Part shown: positions 44,968 to 57,909 of the stretch, one piece after another
How the letters are laid out: every line of letters begins with the position of its first letter
Numbering within the stretch: the first letter of the stretch is position 1
Source: Variovorax sp. 679
Lineage (GTDB): Bacteria; Pseudomonadota; Gammaproteobacteria; Burkholderiales; Burkholderiaceae_C
Length of the DNA stretch: 64,000 nt
Direction of reading: 5' to 3'
NCBI RefSeq assembly: GCF_003952185.1
Contig: NZ_RXFS01000001.1
Span: 682,001-746,000, forward strand
The notes under the pieces: model-generated
Databases searched by the model: none
What the model was told of the DNA's origin: nothing
The model's input: the letters and a program-made list of their open reading frames with translations, nothing else
Translations under genes and position numbers: made by a program

Positions 44968-45474
44968 CTACGGCGCTTCGGTTCCCCGGTCGGGCGAAGA
45001 GCCGCTGCGCACCACGCGCTGGTCGTCGTTGAGCGTGGCGGTGAAGACCATGGCCGAGTTCGGCGGCTGCACCCATCGCCACTCCCATTCGGTCTCGCGC
45101 TTGAGCGCATAGGGAGTGACCTTGGCGGGCTTGCCCAGCATCTTGCGGAGGTCTTCCATCATCATCCCGGGCTGCACTTTCGCGAAGTTCTCGGGGGTGA
45201 GCACCTGGCGCAGCGCGCTCATCTTGCCGTCGGGGCCGATGGTGATCATGTAGTTCTTCTGGCCCGCGGGCTGGCGGTTGTACTCGAACACGCGGCCGCC
45301 GTTCGGCGCGTCCCAGACGTTCTCGGGCTGGCCGAAACGCGCGCGCACGTCGGCCTCCGTCGATACGCCCTCCTCCAGCTCGGAGATGTTCTTCGAGTCG
45401 CAGGCCGCGAGCCCGATCACCGCCGCCAGGAGCCCCGTTGCCATGCCGATCCGCCATCCCTGAATTCGCTTCAT
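44968..45474 (-). CDS. SmpA/OmlA (BamE-like) outer-membrane lipoprotein
   Basis: 168 residues. The signal peptide has lipobox IGLAAC (Cys about 25). EEGVSTEADVRARFGQPENV is the SmpA/OmlA pattern of BamE-related lipoproteins, and a second copy of the fold follows (KVQPGMMMEDLRKMLGKPAK), so two BamE-like units are visible. The start at 45474 is the signal-peptide start. It might assist outer-membrane assembly; the exact role is unknown. It is divergent from the DUF3460 gene. Confidence 0.8.
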   Translation of the reverse strand: MKRIQGWRIGMATGLLAAVIGLAACDSKNISELEEGVSTEADVRARFGQPENVWDAPNGGRVFEYNRQPAGQKNYMITIGPDGKMSALRQVLTPENFAKVQPGMMMEDLRKMLGKPAKVTPYALKRETEWEWRWVQPPNSAMVFTATLNDDQRVVRSGSSPDRGTEAP

Positions 45475-45514
45475 GTCGTCCCCGGTAAAATTCGCGCCAA
45501 CAAAGGTCCAGTCT

Positions 45515-45721
45515 ATGTCCATCTTCCGCCGCCCCCACTACACCTCCGAGATCACGAACTTCATCGAGGAGATGAAGGAAAAGAAGCCGACGCTGGAGGC
45601 CGAACAGCGCGCCGGCCGCGCCCTCCTCTGGGACAAGCACCTCGACCGCGGCCTGCTCGAGGAGTACAGCGAAGCCCGCGTACCGATGCAGCCGTACGTC
45701 TACCAGACCCAGGCCAAGTAA
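45515..45721 (+). CDS. DUF3460 family protein
   Basis: 68 residues starting MSIFRRPHYTSEITNFIEEM, a small conserved betaproteobacterial protein of unknown function with a helical charged centre (KKPTLEAEQRAGRALLWDKH) and a short Tyr/Gln-rich tail. It precedes scpA by 76 bp on the same strand, as in many Burkholderiales. Confidence 0.85.
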   Translation: MSIFRRPHYTSEITNFIEEMKEKKPTLEAEQRAGRALLWDKHLDRGLLEEYSEARVPMQPYVYQTQAK

Positions 45722-45797
45722 ATCCGCTGATGCCGAATTGGCAGCACGCACCCGTCCGCATTGCGCTGACCGCTATTGAAACGATAGCAACAGCCCA

Positions 45798-46634
45798 ATG
45801 AAGAGCGACGAGGACAACGGCACGCTGGTGGTCGACATGCCCGAGGTGGTCGATCAGGTCGCGCTCGCGAGGCTCTATGGCGAGCCGCTGTTCGCGATGC
45901 CGAAGGACCTGTACATCCCGCCCGAGGCGCTGCAGGTGTTCCTGGAGGCCTTCGAGGGCCCGCTGGACCTGCTGCTCTACCTGATCCGCAAGCAGAACTT
46001 CAACATCCTCGACATCCCGATGGCGGGGCTCACGCGGCAGTACCTGAGCTACGTCGACGAGATCCGCCAGACGAACCTCGAACTCGCGGCCGAGTATTTG
46101 CTGATGGCCGCGATGCTGATCGAGATCAAGTCGCGCATGCTGCTGCCGCCCAAGAAGGTGGCCGACGGCGAAGAGGCCGAAGACCCGCGCGCCGAGCTCG
46201 TGCGCCGCCTGCTCGAGTACGAGCAGACCAAGCTGCAGGCGGCAGCCATCAGCGCCATGCCGACCTACGGCCGCGACTTCTGGAAGGCGCAGGTCTACAT
46301 CGAGCAGTCGCTGAAGCCGCGCTTTCCCGACGTGGACGTGATCGAGCTGCGCGACGCCTGGGCCGACATCATGAAGCGCGCCAAGCTCGTGCAGCATCAC
46401 AAGATCTCGCGCGAGGAACTCAACGTGCGCGAGCACATGAGCATCGTGCTGCGCCACCTGCAGGGACAGCGCTTCGTCGAGTTCGAGAAGCTGTTCGACG
46501 TGTCGCGCGGCGTGCCGGTGCTGATCGTCACCTTCATCGCGATGCTGGAGCTCGCGAAGGAGACGCTGATCGACATCACGCAGGCTGAAGCCTTCGCTCC
46601 CATCTACGTCAGATTGGCCTATTCGCCGGCCTGA
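45798..46634 (+). CDS. scpA: Segregation and condensation protein A
   Basis: Kleisin-like subunit of the SMC-ScpAB condensin, 278 residues. FLEAFEGPLDLLLYLIRKQN is the ScpA hallmark; LAAEYLLMAAMLIEIKSRML and the C-terminal winged helix (VPVLIVTFIAMLELAKETLI) follow. It works with ScpB and SMC, which are not in the window. It is followed 22 bp later by nadB. Confidence 0.95.
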   Translation: MKSDEDNGTLVVDMPEVVDQVALARLYGEPLFAMPKDLYIPPEALQVFLEAFEGPLDLLLYLIRKQNFNILDIPMAGLTRQYLSYVDEIRQTNLELAAEYLLMAAMLIEIKSRMLLPPKKVADGEEAEDPRAELVRRLLEYEQTKLQAAAISAMPTYGRDFWKAQVYIEQSLKPRFPDVDVIELRDAWADIMKRAKLVQHHKISREELNVREHMSIVLRHLQGQRFVEFEKLFDVSRGVPVLIVTFIAMLELAKETLIDITQAEAFAPIYVRLAYSPA

Positions 46635-46656
46635 CCCTAACCAGCCCCCATACCCA

Positions 46657-48252
46657 GTGACTTCCGCCGTGCGCGATTTCGACGTCCTCATCGTCGGCAG
46701 CGGCCTCGCCGGCCTCTCGGCGGCGCTGCACCTGGCGCCCACGCACCGCGTGGCCGTACTGACCAAGCGCGCGCTGAACGACGGCTCCAGCGCCTGGGCG
46801 CAGGGCGGCATCGCGGCGGTGCTGGCGGCGGGCGACAGCTTCGACGCGCACGTCGAAGACACGCTGGTGGCCGGCGCCGGCCTGTGCGACCCCGAGGCCA
46901 CGCGCTTCGTGGTCGAGCATGCGCCCGAGGCCATCGGCTGGCTGCGCGAGCTGGGCGTGCCGTTCTCGGAAGAAGATGGCGACCTCCACCTGACGCGCGA
47001 AGGCGGCCACAGCCAGCGCCGCATCGTGCACGTGACCGACGCCACCGGCGCAGCCGTGCAGCAGGTGCTGATCGAGCGCGTGCGGCGCACGCCGAACATC
47101 ACGCTTTTCGAGCACCACACGCTGGTCGACCTGATCACCGGCCCCAAGCTCGGGCTGGAAGACCCGGCCTGCCTGGGCCTCTACGCGCTCGACGACGAAA
47201 CCGACGAGGTGCTGGCCTTCCGCGCCCCGCACACCATCCTGGCCACGGGCGGTGCGGGCAAGGTGTACCTGTACACCACCAACCCCGACACGGCCACCGG
47301 CGACGGCATCGCCGCCGCGTGGCGCGCGGGCTGCCGGGTGTCGAACATGGAGTTCATCCAGTTTCACCCGACCTGCCTGTACCACCCGCACGCCAAATCG
47401 TTCCTGATCAGCGAGGCGGTGCGCGGCGAAGGCGGGTTGCTGAAGTTGCCCGAATCGGCGGGGGGCACCCGCTTCATGCCGAAGCACGACGCACGCGCCG
47501 AACTCGCGCCGCGCGACGTGGTCGCCCGCGCCATCGACTTCGAGATGAAGAAGCACGGCCTCGACTGCGTGTACCTCGACATCTCGCACCAGCCGGCCGC
47601 GTTCCTGAAGGAGCACTTCCCCAACATCCTGGCGCGCTGCCTGGAGCTGGGCATCGACATCACGCGCGAGCCGATTCCCGTGGTGCCGGCCGCGCACTAC
47701 ACCTGCGGCGGCGTGCTCAGCGACCTGAACGGGCGCACCGACATCCCGGGCCTCTACGCCATCGGCGAGACCGCCTGCACCGGCCTGCACGGCGCGAACC
47801 GGCTGGCCAGCAACTCGCTGGTCGAGTGCATGGTGTTCGCGCGCGCCGCCGCGGGGGCCATCGCCTCGGCGCCGGTGCGCGAACGTGCCGAACTGCCCGC
47901 CTGGGACGACAGCCGCGTCACCGACGCCGACGAAGCCGTGGTCATCTCTCACAACTGGGACGAGCTGCGCCGCTTCATGTGGGACTACGTCGGCATCGTG
48001 CGCACCAACAAGCGCCTGGAGCGCGCGAGCCACCGCATCGCGCTGCTGCAGGCCGAGATCCAGGAGTTCTACGCGAACTTCCACGTCACGCGCGACCTGC
48101 TCGAGCTGCGCAACCTGGTACAGGTGGCCGAGCTGATCGTTCGTTCCGCGCAGGCCCGCCACGAGAGCCGTGGCCTGCATTTCAGCCGCGACTATCCTTC
48201 GCTCGCCGAGCCCACCGCGCCCACGGTGCTGGTGCCGCCGGACGACCGCTAG
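46657..48252 (+). CDS. nadB: L-aspartate oxidase
   Basis: FAD enzyme making iminoaspartate for NAD synthesis, 531 residues from a GTG at 46657 (a GTG four codons later is possible). FAD-binding GSGLAGL (14-20), [15 protein letters not shown] and the catalytic region HPTCLYHP and [20 protein letters not shown] are typical. Its partners nadA and nadC lie 3-5 kb downstream on the other strand. Confidence 0.96.
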   Translation: MTSAVRDFDVLIVGSGLAGLSAALHLAPTHRVAVLTKRALNDGSSAWAQGGIAAVLAAGDSFDAHVEDTLVAGAGLCDPEATRFVVEHAPEAIGWLRELGVPFSEEDGDLHLTREGGHSQRRIVHVTDATGAAVQQVLIERVRRTPNITLFEHHTLVDLITGPKLGLEDPACLGLYALDDETDEVLAFRAPHTILATGGAGKVYLYTTNPDTATGDGIAAAWRAGCRVSNMEFIQFHPTCLYHPHAKSFLISEAVRGEGGLLKLPESAGGTRFMPKHDARAELAPRDVVARAIDFEMKKHGLDCVYLDISHQPAAFLKEHFPNILARCLELGIDITREPIPVVPAAHYTCGGVLSDLNGRTDIPGLYAIGETACTGLHGANRLASNSLVECMVFARAAAGAIASAPVRERAELPAWDDSRVTDADEAVVISHNWDELRRFMWDYVGIVRTNKRLERASHRIALLQAEIQEFYANFHVTRDLLELRNLVQVAELIVRSAQARHESRGLHFSRDYPSLAEPTAPTVLVPPDDR

Positions 48253-48320
48253 CCCTACCCGCTTCGTTTTCTTCACTCAAGGATGCCCGGCCACCGACGC
48301 CCGCAGGGAGAAACCCAACC

Positions 48321-50712
<2,392 letters not shown>

Positions 50713-50749
50713 GAAAGCGGCCCTTTTCCCTCTGAGTTTCTTTTTGACG

Positions 50750-51112
50750 ATGCGATTCACCATCAGCCAACGCTTTTTCTTCGACGCCGCCCACACGCTG
50801 AAGCGCGAGATCGAAGTCGAAGGCAGCCGCCGTATCCACGGCCACACCTATCACGCGGAAGTGTGGCTCGCGGGCGAGCGCAATCCCGTAACGGGCATGG
50901 TGATCGACCTGGGCCTGCTGCGCCGCCGCCTGGAAGACGTGCGCGAGCAGCTCGACCACCACCTGCTGGACGACGTGGCGGGACTGCATCCGCCGACGCT
51001 GGAGAACCTGTGCGTGTTCATCGCCGATGCGCTGCCCGACCTGCGGCCCTCGCTGGCGCGCGTGAAGGTCTGGCGCGAGGCGCTGGGCGACAGCTGCACG
51101 GTCGACTTCTAG
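50750..51112 (+). CDS. queD: 6-carboxytetrahydropterin synthase-like protein (QueD family), Cys-to-Ser at usual nucleophile
   Basis: 120 residues. Zinc ligands are FDAAHTL (H15) and RRIHGHTYH (H30, H32). In E. coli QueD the nucleophilic Cys27 lies four residues before the HGH; here that position is Ser26 (EVEGSRRIHGH), and the two remaining Cys (C87, C116) are elsewhere. The rest of the domain (VIDLGLLRRRLEDVREQLDH, LENLCVFIADAL) is normal. The position next to queE supports a role in queuosine. A TTG two codons earlier is an alternative start. Confidence 0.85.
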   Translation: MRFTISQRFFFDAAHTLKREIEVEGSRRIHGHTYHAEVWLAGERNPVTGMVIDLGLLRRRLEDVREQLDHHLLDDVAGLHPPTLENLCVFIADALPDLRPSLARVKVWREALGDSCTVDF

Positions 51113-51134
51113 CCGCCGCCCGCCCGGCGCCCGC

Positions 51135-52256
51135 TCAGGCCGCGCCGATGCCGGCGACCAGGCTGCCGGGCGCCTGCCCGTTCTTCAGCCCTGCCGTGAA
51201 TGCCAGCATCCGGTCGATCGGCACCCGTGCCCGCAGCCCCAATGCCGGATCGACGTGGATCTCTCCGGCGCCCGTCTCCAGCGCGTTGGCCAGCTCCACC
51301 AGCCCGTTCATCGCCATCCATGGGCAATGCGCGCAGCTCTTGCAGGTGCCGCCGTTGCCGGCCGTGGGCGCCTCGATGAAAACCTTGCCGGGGTTCAGCG
51401 TGCGCAGCTTGTGCAGCATGCCGCTGTCGGTGGCGACGATGAATTCGCTGGCGTCCATGCGCTGCGCCGCGTTCAGGATGGCCGAGGTGGAGCCCACCGC
51501 ATCCGCCAGCGCGATCACGTCCGAGGGCGACTCCGGATGCACCAGCACCTTGGCTTTCGGGTGCTCCTTCATGAGCAGTTCGAGCTCCAGCGCCTTGAAC
51601 TCGTCGTGCACGATGCACGCGCCGTTCCAGCTGACCATGTCCGCGCCGGTCTGGCGCTGGATGTAGTCGCCCAGGTGGCGGTCGGGGCCCCAGAGGATCT
51701 TCTGCCCCGCCGCATGCAGCGCGTTCACCACGTCGAGCGCGCAGCTGGAGGTGACGAGCCAGTCGGCGCGCGCCTTCACGGCCGCGCTGGTGTTGGCGTA
51801 GACGACCACGGTGCGGTCGGGGTGCTGGTCGCAGAAGGCGCTGAACTGGTCGACCGGGCAGCCCAGGTCGAGCGAGCAGTTCGCGTCCAGGTCGGGCATC
51901 AGCACGCGCTTCTCGGGCGACAGGATCTTCGAGGTCTCGCCCATGAAGCGCACGCCCGACACCACCAGCGTCTGCGCGGCATGGTCGCGGCCGAAGCGCG
52001 CCATTTCGAGCGAATCGCTCACGATGCCGCCGGTTTCCTCGGCGAGGTCCTGCAGGTCGGGGTGCACGTAGAAGTGCGACACCATCACCGCATTGCGGTC
52101 GCGCAGCAGGCGGCGGATGCGCTCCTTCAGCGCGACGCGCTCGTGGGGCGAAGGCTCGGGCGGCACGCGCGCCCAGGCGTGGCGGGTGTCGCAGACGGCG
52201 CCCGCCTTCGTTTCGGCGGGCTGTTCGTAGTCGACGTCGATGACCGGAGACGACAT
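51135..52256 (-). CDS. nadA: Quinolinate synthase
   Basis: [4Fe-4S] enzyme making quinolinate from iminoaspartate and dihydroxyacetone phosphate, 373 residues. Fe-S ligands fit the Cys in [21 protein letters not shown] and [46 protein letters not shown] and [16 protein letters not shown] are typical. Leftward unit with nadC upstream (7-bp gap). Confidence 0.96.
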   Translation of the reverse strand: MSSPVIDVDYEQPAETKAGAVCDTRHAWARVPPEPSPHERVALKERIRRLLRDRNAVMVSHFYVHPDLQDLAEETGGIVSDSLEMARFGRDHAAQTLVVSGVRFMGETSKILSPEKRVLMPDLDANCSLDLGCPVDQFSAFCDQHPDRTVVVYANTSAAVKARADWLVTSSCALDVVNALHAAGQKILWGPDRHLGDYIQRQTGADMVSWNGACIVHDEFKALELELLMKEHPKAKVLVHPESPSDVIALADAVGSTSAILNAAQRMDASEFIVATDSGMLHKLRTLNPGKVFIEAPTAGNGGTCKSCAHCPWMAMNGLVELANALETGAGEIHVDPALGLRARVPIDRMLAFTAGLKNGQAPGSLVAGIGAA

Positions 52257-52263
52257 GGGCGGA

Positions 52264-53142
52264 TCAGCCTTCCTGGAAACGCATCGAGTAGTCGATGGCT
52301 TTCACATCCTTGGTCAGCGCACCCACCGAGATGCGGTCTACACCGGTTTCGGCCAGGGCGCGCAGGCCTTCCAGTGTGACGCCGCCGGATATCTCCAGCA
52401 CGGCCTTGCGGTCTTCGCCGGCCTCGTCGTTGATGCGCACGGCCTCGCGCAGCGTGGGCAGGTCCATGTTGTCGAGCAGCACCATGCGTGCGCCGGCTTC
52501 CAGCGCCTCGCGCAGCTGGGCCAGCGTCTCGACCTCGACCTCGACGAATTCGGCTTGCGAAGCCACGGGCGCCACTGCACGCAGGGCCGCGGCCACGCCG
52601 CCGGCCGCGGCGATGTGGTTTTCCTTGATGAGCACCGCGTCGTACAGGCCGATGCGGTGGTTCAGGCCGCCGCCGGTGCGCACGGCGTACTTCTGCGCGA
52701 GGCGCAGGCCGGGAATGGTCTTGCGGGTGTCGACGATGCGCGCGCGCGTGCCGCGCACGGCGTCGGCGTAGAGGGCGGTCTTGGTGGCGACCGCGCTCAG
52801 CAGCTGCAGGAAGTTGAGCGAGGTGCGCTCGGCGGTCAGCAGCGCGCGGGCGGAGCCTTCGATCTCGAGCACGGTCTGGTCGGCCGCGCAGCGCTCGCCT
52901 TCGGCGCACAGCCAGTGGATGCGCACCTGCGGATCGAGCTGCCGCAGCGTGGCCTCGACCCAGGGGGCGCCGCAAACGACGGCGGCTTCGCGCGCCAGCA
53001 CGCGGGCGCGGGCGGTGCGGGCCGGATCGACCAGCGACGCGGTGAGGTCGCCGTCGGCGACGTCTTCCTGCAATGCGCGGGTGGCATCGGACAAGGCCAG
53101 CGCGGCCACGGCCGACGCTGAAAAATCAAAGCGAAGGCTCAT
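52264..53142 (-). CDS. nadC: Nicotinate-nucleotide pyrophosphorylase (quinolinate phosphoribosyltransferase)
   Basis: Makes nicotinate mononucleotide from quinolinate, 292 residues. [58 protein letters not shown] and [17 protein letters not shown] are family motifs. It acts directly on the NadA product, and the two genes are almost adjacent. Confidence 0.96.
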   Translation of the reverse strand: MSLRFDFSASAVAALALSDATRALQEDVADGDLTASLVDPARTARARVLAREAAVVCGAPWVEATLRQLDPQVRIHWLCAEGERCAADQTVLEIEGSARALLTAERTSLNFLQLLSAVATKTALYADAVRGTRARIVDTRKTIPGLRLAQKYAVRTGGGLNHRIGLYDAVLIKENHIAAAGGVAAALRAVAPVASQAEFVEVEVETLAQLREALEAGARMVLLDNMDLPTLREAVRINDEAGEDRKAVLEISGGVTLEGLRALAETGVDRISVGALTKDVKAIDYSMRFQEG

Positions 53143-53167
53143 GGCTCTCTTTGTCTCTGCGTTTTTC

Positions 53168-54199
53168 TCAGGGGGATTGACGGGGGAACGCCTGCACCGT
53201 TTCCGGCACAGGGTCGCGGCCGACGAGGGCCGTCACGGCGTCCTGCGGGCTCACACGGCCATCGAGCAGGGCGACCACGCCTTCGGCGATCGGCATCTCG
53301 AGGCCGAGGCCACGAGCGCGCTGCACCACGGTGCGGGCGCAGTAGACGCCCTCGGCGACGTGGCCCAGCGAATCGACGGCCTGTGCCAGCGTGCGGCCCT
53401 GCGCCAGCAGCAGGCCGACCTTGCGGTTGCGCGACAGGTCGCCGGTGGAGGTCAGCACCAGATCGCCCAGGCCCGAAAGGCCCATGAAGGTCTCGGCGCG
53501 GGCGCCGAGTGCAAGGCCGAAACGCGTCATTTCGGCGAGGCCGCGGGTAATGAGCGCCGCGCGGGCGTTGAGCCCGAGCGCGAGGCCGTCGCACAGTCCG
53601 GTGGCGATGGCCAGCACGTTCTTGACCGCGCCGCCCACTTCCACGCCGACGATGTCCTCGTTGGCGTAGACGCGCAGCGCAGGGCCGTGGAAGGCGTCGA
53701 CCAGCATGTCGCGCACGGCGGCGTGCGGGCTGGCGGCCACCAGCGCGGTCGGCCGCCCTTCGGCGACTTCCTGCGCGAAGCTCGGGCCGCTGAGCACGCC
53801 CGCTCTCAAATCAGGAGCAACCTGGGCCCAGATTTCGTGGGCCAGCAGGCCGAAGGATACGGGTGAGGATGCATCGAGCGCAGGCTCGACGCCCTTGCAC
53901 AGCCACGCCACCGCCGCGGTCGTGCCACGCAGTGCGACGAGTTGTTCGCGCAGGGCGGCCATGGGGGTGGCCACGATGACCAGGTCGGCACCGGCCTGTG
54001 CCTGGGCGATGTCGCCCGCGCGCACGGCCAGCGAGGCCGGCAGGGCCAGCCCGGGCAGGTAGCGGGTGTTTTCGCGCGCGGCCGACATGGCGTCGGCCTG
54101 GGCGGCGTCGCGCGCCCAGAGCGTGACCTCGTGGCGGGCCGCCGCGTTGACGGCGACTGCCGTGCCCCAGGCACCGGCGCCATGAACGCAGATCTTCAT
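53168..54199 (-). CDS. gpsA: NAD(P)-dependent glycerol-3-phosphate dehydrogenase
   Basis: Makes sn-glycerol-3-phosphate for phospholipids, 343 residues. Nucleotide-binding [10 protein letters not shown] (7-16), [45 protein letters not shown] and [20 protein letters not shown]. Downstream of secB and upstream of nadC, the usual Comamonadaceae order. Confidence 0.97.
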   Translation of the reverse strand: MKICVHGAGAWGTAVAVNAAARHEVTLWARDAAQADAMSAARENTRYLPGLALPASLAVRAGDIAQAQAGADLVIVATPMAALREQLVALRGTTAAVAWLCKGVEPALDASSPVSFGLLAHEIWAQVAPDLRAGVLSGPSFAQEVAEGRPTALVAASPHAAVRDMLVDAFHGPALRVYANEDIVGVEVGGAVKNVLAIATGLCDGLALGLNARAALITRGLAEMTRFGLALGARAETFMGLSGLGDLVLTSTGDLSRNRKVGLLLAQGRTLAQAVDSLGHVAEGVYCARTVVQRARGLGLEMPIAEGVVALLDGRVSPQDAVTALVGRDPVPETVQAFPRQSP

Positions 54200-54232
54200 C
54201 GGCGTTGGCGGCTGCTACGGCGTTGGGCCGTC

Positions 54233-54697
54233 TTACTGTGCCAGCGAGGGCGCGGCCTGGCCGGCGGCTTGCGCCTGCTGCTGCTCGTACATCGCCTGGA
54301 AGTTGATTTCGGCGAGGTGCACGGGCGGGAAGCCGCCGCGCTGGATTACGTCGGCCACGTTGCCGCGCAGGTACGGGTAGACGATCTGGGGGCAGGCGAT
54401 GCCGAGGATGGCGCCCATCTGCTCTTCCGGCAGGTGGCGGATCTCGAAGATGCCGGCCTGCTTGGCTTCGACCAGGAACACGGTCTTGTCACCGATCTTG
54501 GTCTGCACGGTGGCCGACACGGTGATCTCGAAGATGCCTTCGGCCACGGGCTGGGCGTCCACGCCGAGCTGGATGTCGACGGTAGGCTGTTCCTGCTCCA
54601 GCAGGATCGCGGGCGAGTTGGGTTGTTCGAGCGACAGATCCTTGAGGTAGACGCGCTGGATCTGGAACACGGGATCTTGGGCTTGCTGGTCGGCCAT
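54233..54697 (-). CDS. secB: Protein-export chaperone SecB
   Basis: Cytoplasmic tetrameric chaperone delivering preproteins to SecA, 154 residues. [40 protein letters not shown] and the end [20 protein letters not shown] are typical. The start at 54697 is used rather than a farther ATG. It follows grxC on the same strand after a 118-bp gap that holds small GC-rich inverted repeats. Confidence 0.96.
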   Translation of the reverse strand: MADQQAQDPVFQIQRVYLKDLSLEQPNSPAILLEQEQPTVDIQLGVDAQPVAEGIFEITVSATVQTKIGDKTVFLVEAKQAGIFEIRHLPEEQMGAILGIACPQIVYPYLRGNVADVIQRGGFPPVHLAEINFQAMYEQQQAQAAGQAAPSLAQ

Positions 54698-54815
54698 GGC
54701 TGAACTTTCGAGGATCAAAACAATGCCCGCCGGGGAGAGGTTCCCGCAGCGGGCTGCAGATGGATGAGCTGAAGATTATCGCCCGGTCACAAGACGGTTC
54801 CGGGCGCGATGTGTT

Positions 54816-55076
54816 TCAGGCGCCCTGCAGCAGCGGGACGAGGCCGCCGCGGCTGTCGAGTGCCATCAGGTCGTCGCAGCCGCCCACGTGGGTGTCGCCG
54901 ATGAAGATCTGCGGCACCGTGCGGCGCTGGGTGATTTCCATCATGGTGTTGCGGGCCTGGGGGTCGGTGTCGATGCGGATTTCTTCGATCTGCTCGACGC
55001 CCTTGGACTTCAGGATCTGTTTCGCACGCGTGCAGTAAGGGCAAACGGCGGTGGTGTACATCTTGACTGCTTGCAT
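54816..55076 (-). CDS. grxC: Glutaredoxin 3
   Basis: Small thiol-disulfide oxidoreductase of 86 residues with the redox-active CPYC in [18 protein letters not shown], followed by the glutathione-binding [20 protein letters not shown]. Lies between secB and the rhodanese gene. Confidence 0.95.
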   Translation of the reverse strand: MQAVKMYTTAVCPYCTRAKQILKSKGVEQIEEIRIDTDPQARNTMMEITQRRTVPQIFIGDTHVGGCDDLMALDSRGGLVPLLQGA

Positions 55077-55096
55077 ACGCTCTATCTCAGGGGGCC

Positions 55097-55513
55097 TCAG
55101 GCTTTTTCAACCGGCAGGTTAGCGTCTTTCCAGGCCTTGAGCCCGCCGGCCACCGCTTGGGCCTGCTCGTAGCCCAGCTTCTTGGCCATGGCCACGGCGC
55201 GCTGGGCGCGGGCGCCGGTGGCGCACACCAGCAGCAGCGGCACGTTCTTGTTCTTGACCGCGCCAGCGAGCTTTTCCTCGAGCTGGTTCAGGGGGACGTT
55301 CTTGGCGCCGATCATGTGGCCGGTGGCGAATTCTTCCGGTTCGCGCACGTCGACCAGCACCGCGCGCTCGCGGTTGATGAGCTGCACGGCACCCTGCGCC
55401 GTGAGCGTTCCGCCGCCCGCCCCCCGCACCAGCGGCCAGGCCAGCATGGCACCCGAGCTGAGCGCGATCAGGATCAGCATCCAGTTCGCGGTGACGAATT
55501 CGATCAATTTCAC
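55097..55513 (-). CDS. Membrane-anchored rhodanese-like protein
   Basis: 138 residues: one N-terminal membrane segment ([20 protein letters not shown]), then a rhodanese domain ([20 protein letters not shown]) with the active-site Cys in [15 protein letters not shown]. It probably faces the periplasm or cytosol as a sulfurtransferase. Neighbour of grxC and divergent from gpmA, which starts 73 bp away. Confidence 0.92.
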   Translation of the reverse strand: MKLIEFVTANWMLILIALSSGAMLAWPLVRGAGGGTLTAQGAVQLINRERAVLVDVREPEEFATGHMIGAKNVPLNQLEEKLAGAVKNKNVPLLLVCATGARAQRAVAMAKKLGYEQAQAVAGGLKAWKDANLPVEKA

Positions 55514-55585
55514 GGGGGTTCCTTGAATGGCAAACCGGGGATTTTAGAATGCGAGGTTTCGCAAGCGCAGCCAAAGGCCTCCCAC

Positions 55586-56329
55586 ATGCACAAACTGGTA
55601 TTGATCCGTCACGGCGAATCCACCTGGAATCTCGAAAACCGCTTCACCGGATGGACCGACGTCGACCTGACCGAAACCGGCGTGGAACAGGCAAAGCAGG
55701 CCGGCCGGCTGCTCAAGGCCGAAGGCTACGACTTCGACGTCGCCTACACGAGCGTGCTCAAGCGCGCCACCCGCACCCTGTGGCACACGCTCGACGAACT
55801 CGACCGCACCTGGCTGCCGGTGGTGCATTCCTGGCGCCTGAACGAGCGCCACTACGGCGGCCTGCAGGGCCTGAACAAGGCCGAAACCGCCAAGAAATAC
55901 GGTGACGAGCAGGTGCTGGTCTGGCGCCGCAGCTACGGCACCCCGCCCCCGCCGCTGGAAGCCGACGACCCGCGCAGCGAGCGCGGCGACGTGCGCTACG
56001 CCAAGCTGTCGCCCGAGCAGATCCCGCTGACCGAGTGCCTGAAGGACACGGTCGCGCGCGTGCTGCCCTTCTGGAACGAATCGATGGCGCCGGCCATCCG
56101 CACCGGGCGCCGCCTGGTGGTGGCGGCCCACGGCAACTCGATCCGGGCGCTGGTGAAGTACCTCGACGGCATCTCGGACGACGCCATCGTCGGTCTGAAC
56201 ATCCCGAACGGCATTCCGCTGGTCTACGAGCTCGACGACGACCTCAAGCCCCTGCGCCACTACTACCTCGGCGATGCCGCGGCAGCCGAACAGGCCGCCG
56301 CCGCGGTGGCGTCGCAGGGCAAGGGCTGA
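55586..56329 (+). CDS. gpmA: 2,3-bisphosphoglycerate-dependent phosphoglycerate mutase
   Basis: Glycolytic enzyme of 247 residues. The phospho-His is in [40 protein letters not shown] and [20 protein letters not shown] are family motifs. Divergent from the rhodanese and followed 123 bp later by ctpA. Confidence 0.96.
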   Translation: MHKLVLIRHGESTWNLENRFTGWTDVDLTETGVEQAKQAGRLLKAEGYDFDVAYTSVLKRATRTLWHTLDELDRTWLPVVHSWRLNERHYGGLQGLNKAETAKKYGDEQVLVWRRSYGTPPPPLEADDPRSERGDVRYAKLSPEQIPLTECLKDTVARVLPFWNESMAPAIRTGRRLVVAAHGNSIRALVKYLDGISDDAIVGLNIPNGIPLVYELDDDLKPLRHYYLGDAAAAEQAAAAVASQGKG

Positions 56330-56451
56330 AAAAGGCCGGTAAAGACCGCTTCAAAGCCCCCGTCCGGCACTCCACCCGTGGAACCCCGGCAAACAAATTG
56401 CTTCCAAGCTGTGTATATTGGACTGACAGCCGCCGACAAGGACAACCACTC

Positions 56452-57897
56452 ATGATGGGCCAGAAATTGAAGATCACAGGCTGGGTCGCCGCCGGCGCCG
56501 TTGCAGGCGTCCTGACCACCGTCTCGCTGCAGACAGTCGCGCGCGGCTCGCTCGCGCCGCTGCCACTCGAGGAACTGCAGCAACTCGCCGCCGTCTTCGG
56601 CATGGTCAAGAGCGACTACGTCGAGCCGGTCGACGAGAAGAAGCTCATCTCCGACGCCATTTCGGGCATGGTTGCCGGGCTCGATCCGCATTCCCAGTAC
56701 TTCGACAAGAAGTCCTTCAAGGAATTCAGGGAAGGCACCACCGGCCGCTTCGTCGGCGTGGGCATCGAGATTTCCCAGGAAGACGGCCTGATCAAGGTCG
56801 TCTCGCCCATCGAGGGCTCCCCGGCATTCCGCGCCGGCCTGAAGCCCAATGACCTGATCACCAAGATCGACGACACCGCCGTGCGCGGCCTGTCGCTGAA
56901 CGAGGCGGTCAAGCGCATGCGCGGCGAAGCCAACACCAAGGTGCTGCTGACCATCTTCCGCAAGGACGAGAGCCGCACCTTCCCCGTGACGATCACGCGC
57001 GAGGAAATCCGCACGCAATCGGTCCGCGGCAAGATGATGGAGCCGGGCTACGGCTGGATCCGCCTGTCCCAGTTCCAGGAACGCACCGTCGACGACTTCG
57101 TCAAGAAGATCGACGAGCTGTACAAGGAAGACCCGAACCTCAAGGGCCTGGTGCTCGACCTGCGCAACGACCCGGGCGGCCTGCTCGACGCGGCGGTGGC
57201 GGTGTCGTCTGCCTTCCTGCCCGAGAACGTCACGGTGGTCACCACCGACGGCCAGCTGGCCGAAAGCAAGTCGGTCTACAAGGCGGCGCCGGAGTTCTAC
57301 CAGCGCCGTTCGGGCAGCGACCCGCTGCGCAGCCTGCCGGCCGCGCTCAAGACCGTGCCGCTGGTGGTGCTGGTGAACGAAGGCTCGGCCTCGGCCAGCG
57401 AAATCGTCGCCGGCGCGCTGCAGGACCACAAGCGCGCCACCATCATGGGCAGCCAGACCTTCGGCAAGGGCTCGGTGCAGACGGTGCGCCCGCTCGGCCC
57501 CGATACGGGCCTGAAGATCACCACCGCGCGCTACTACACGCCAAGCGGCACCTCGATCCAGGCCAAGGGCATCGTGCCCAACGTGCTGGTCGACGAGAGC
57601 GCCGAGGGCAGCCCCTTCGCCGCCCTGCGCATGCGCGAGGCCGACCTCGAGAAGCACCTGGCCAGCGGCCAGGGTCCCGAAGTCAAGGATCCGGAACGCG
57701 AAAAGGCACGCGACGAAGCCCGCAAGCGCCTCGAGGAAGAAGCCAAGAAGCCGCCGCAGGACCGCAAGGTGCCCGAGTTCGGCACCGACAAGGACTTCCC
57801 GCTCGTTCAGGCGCTCAACCGCCTGAAGGGTCAGCCGGTGCTTGTCAGCAAGACGCAGGTCATCGTCGACAACAAGGAAGAGAAGAAGGAAAACTGA
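56452..57897 (+). CDS. ctpA: Carboxyl-terminal processing protease, S41 family
   Basis: Periplasmic C-terminal processing peptidase of 481 residues. N-terminal membrane anchor (ITGWVAAGAVAGVLTTVSLQ), PDZ domain about 85-170, catalytic Ser in VNEGSASASEIVAGALQDHK with the Lys of FGKGSVQT, and a C-terminal charged tail (EREKARDEARKRLEEEAKKP). Starts at ATG 56452, with a second ATG directly behind it. Followed by moeB 12 nt later. Confidence 0.95.
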   Translation: MMGQKLKITGWVAAGAVAGVLTTVSLQTVARGSLAPLPLEELQQLAAVFGMVKSDYVEPVDEKKLISDAISGMVAGLDPHSQYFDKKSFKEFREGTTGRFVGVGIEISQEDGLIKVVSPIEGSPAFRAGLKPNDLITKIDDTAVRGLSLNEAVKRMRGEANTKVLLTIFRKDESRTFPVTITREEIRTQSVRGKMMEPGYGWIRLSQFQERTVDDFVKKIDELYKEDPNLKGLVLDLRNDPGGLLDAAVAVSSAFLPENVTVVTTDGQLAESKSVYKAAPEFYQRRSGSDPLRSLPAALKTVPLVVLVNEGSASASEIVAGALQDHKRATIMGSQTFGKGSVQTVRPLGPDTGLKITTARYYTPSGTSIQAKGIVPNVLVDESAEGSPFAALRMREADLEKHLASGQGPEVKDPEREKARDEARKRLEEEAKKPPQDRKVPEFGTDKDFPLVQALNRLKGQPVLVSKTQVIVDNKEEKKEN

Positions 57898-57909
57898 GCC
57901 CGGTGGCGC

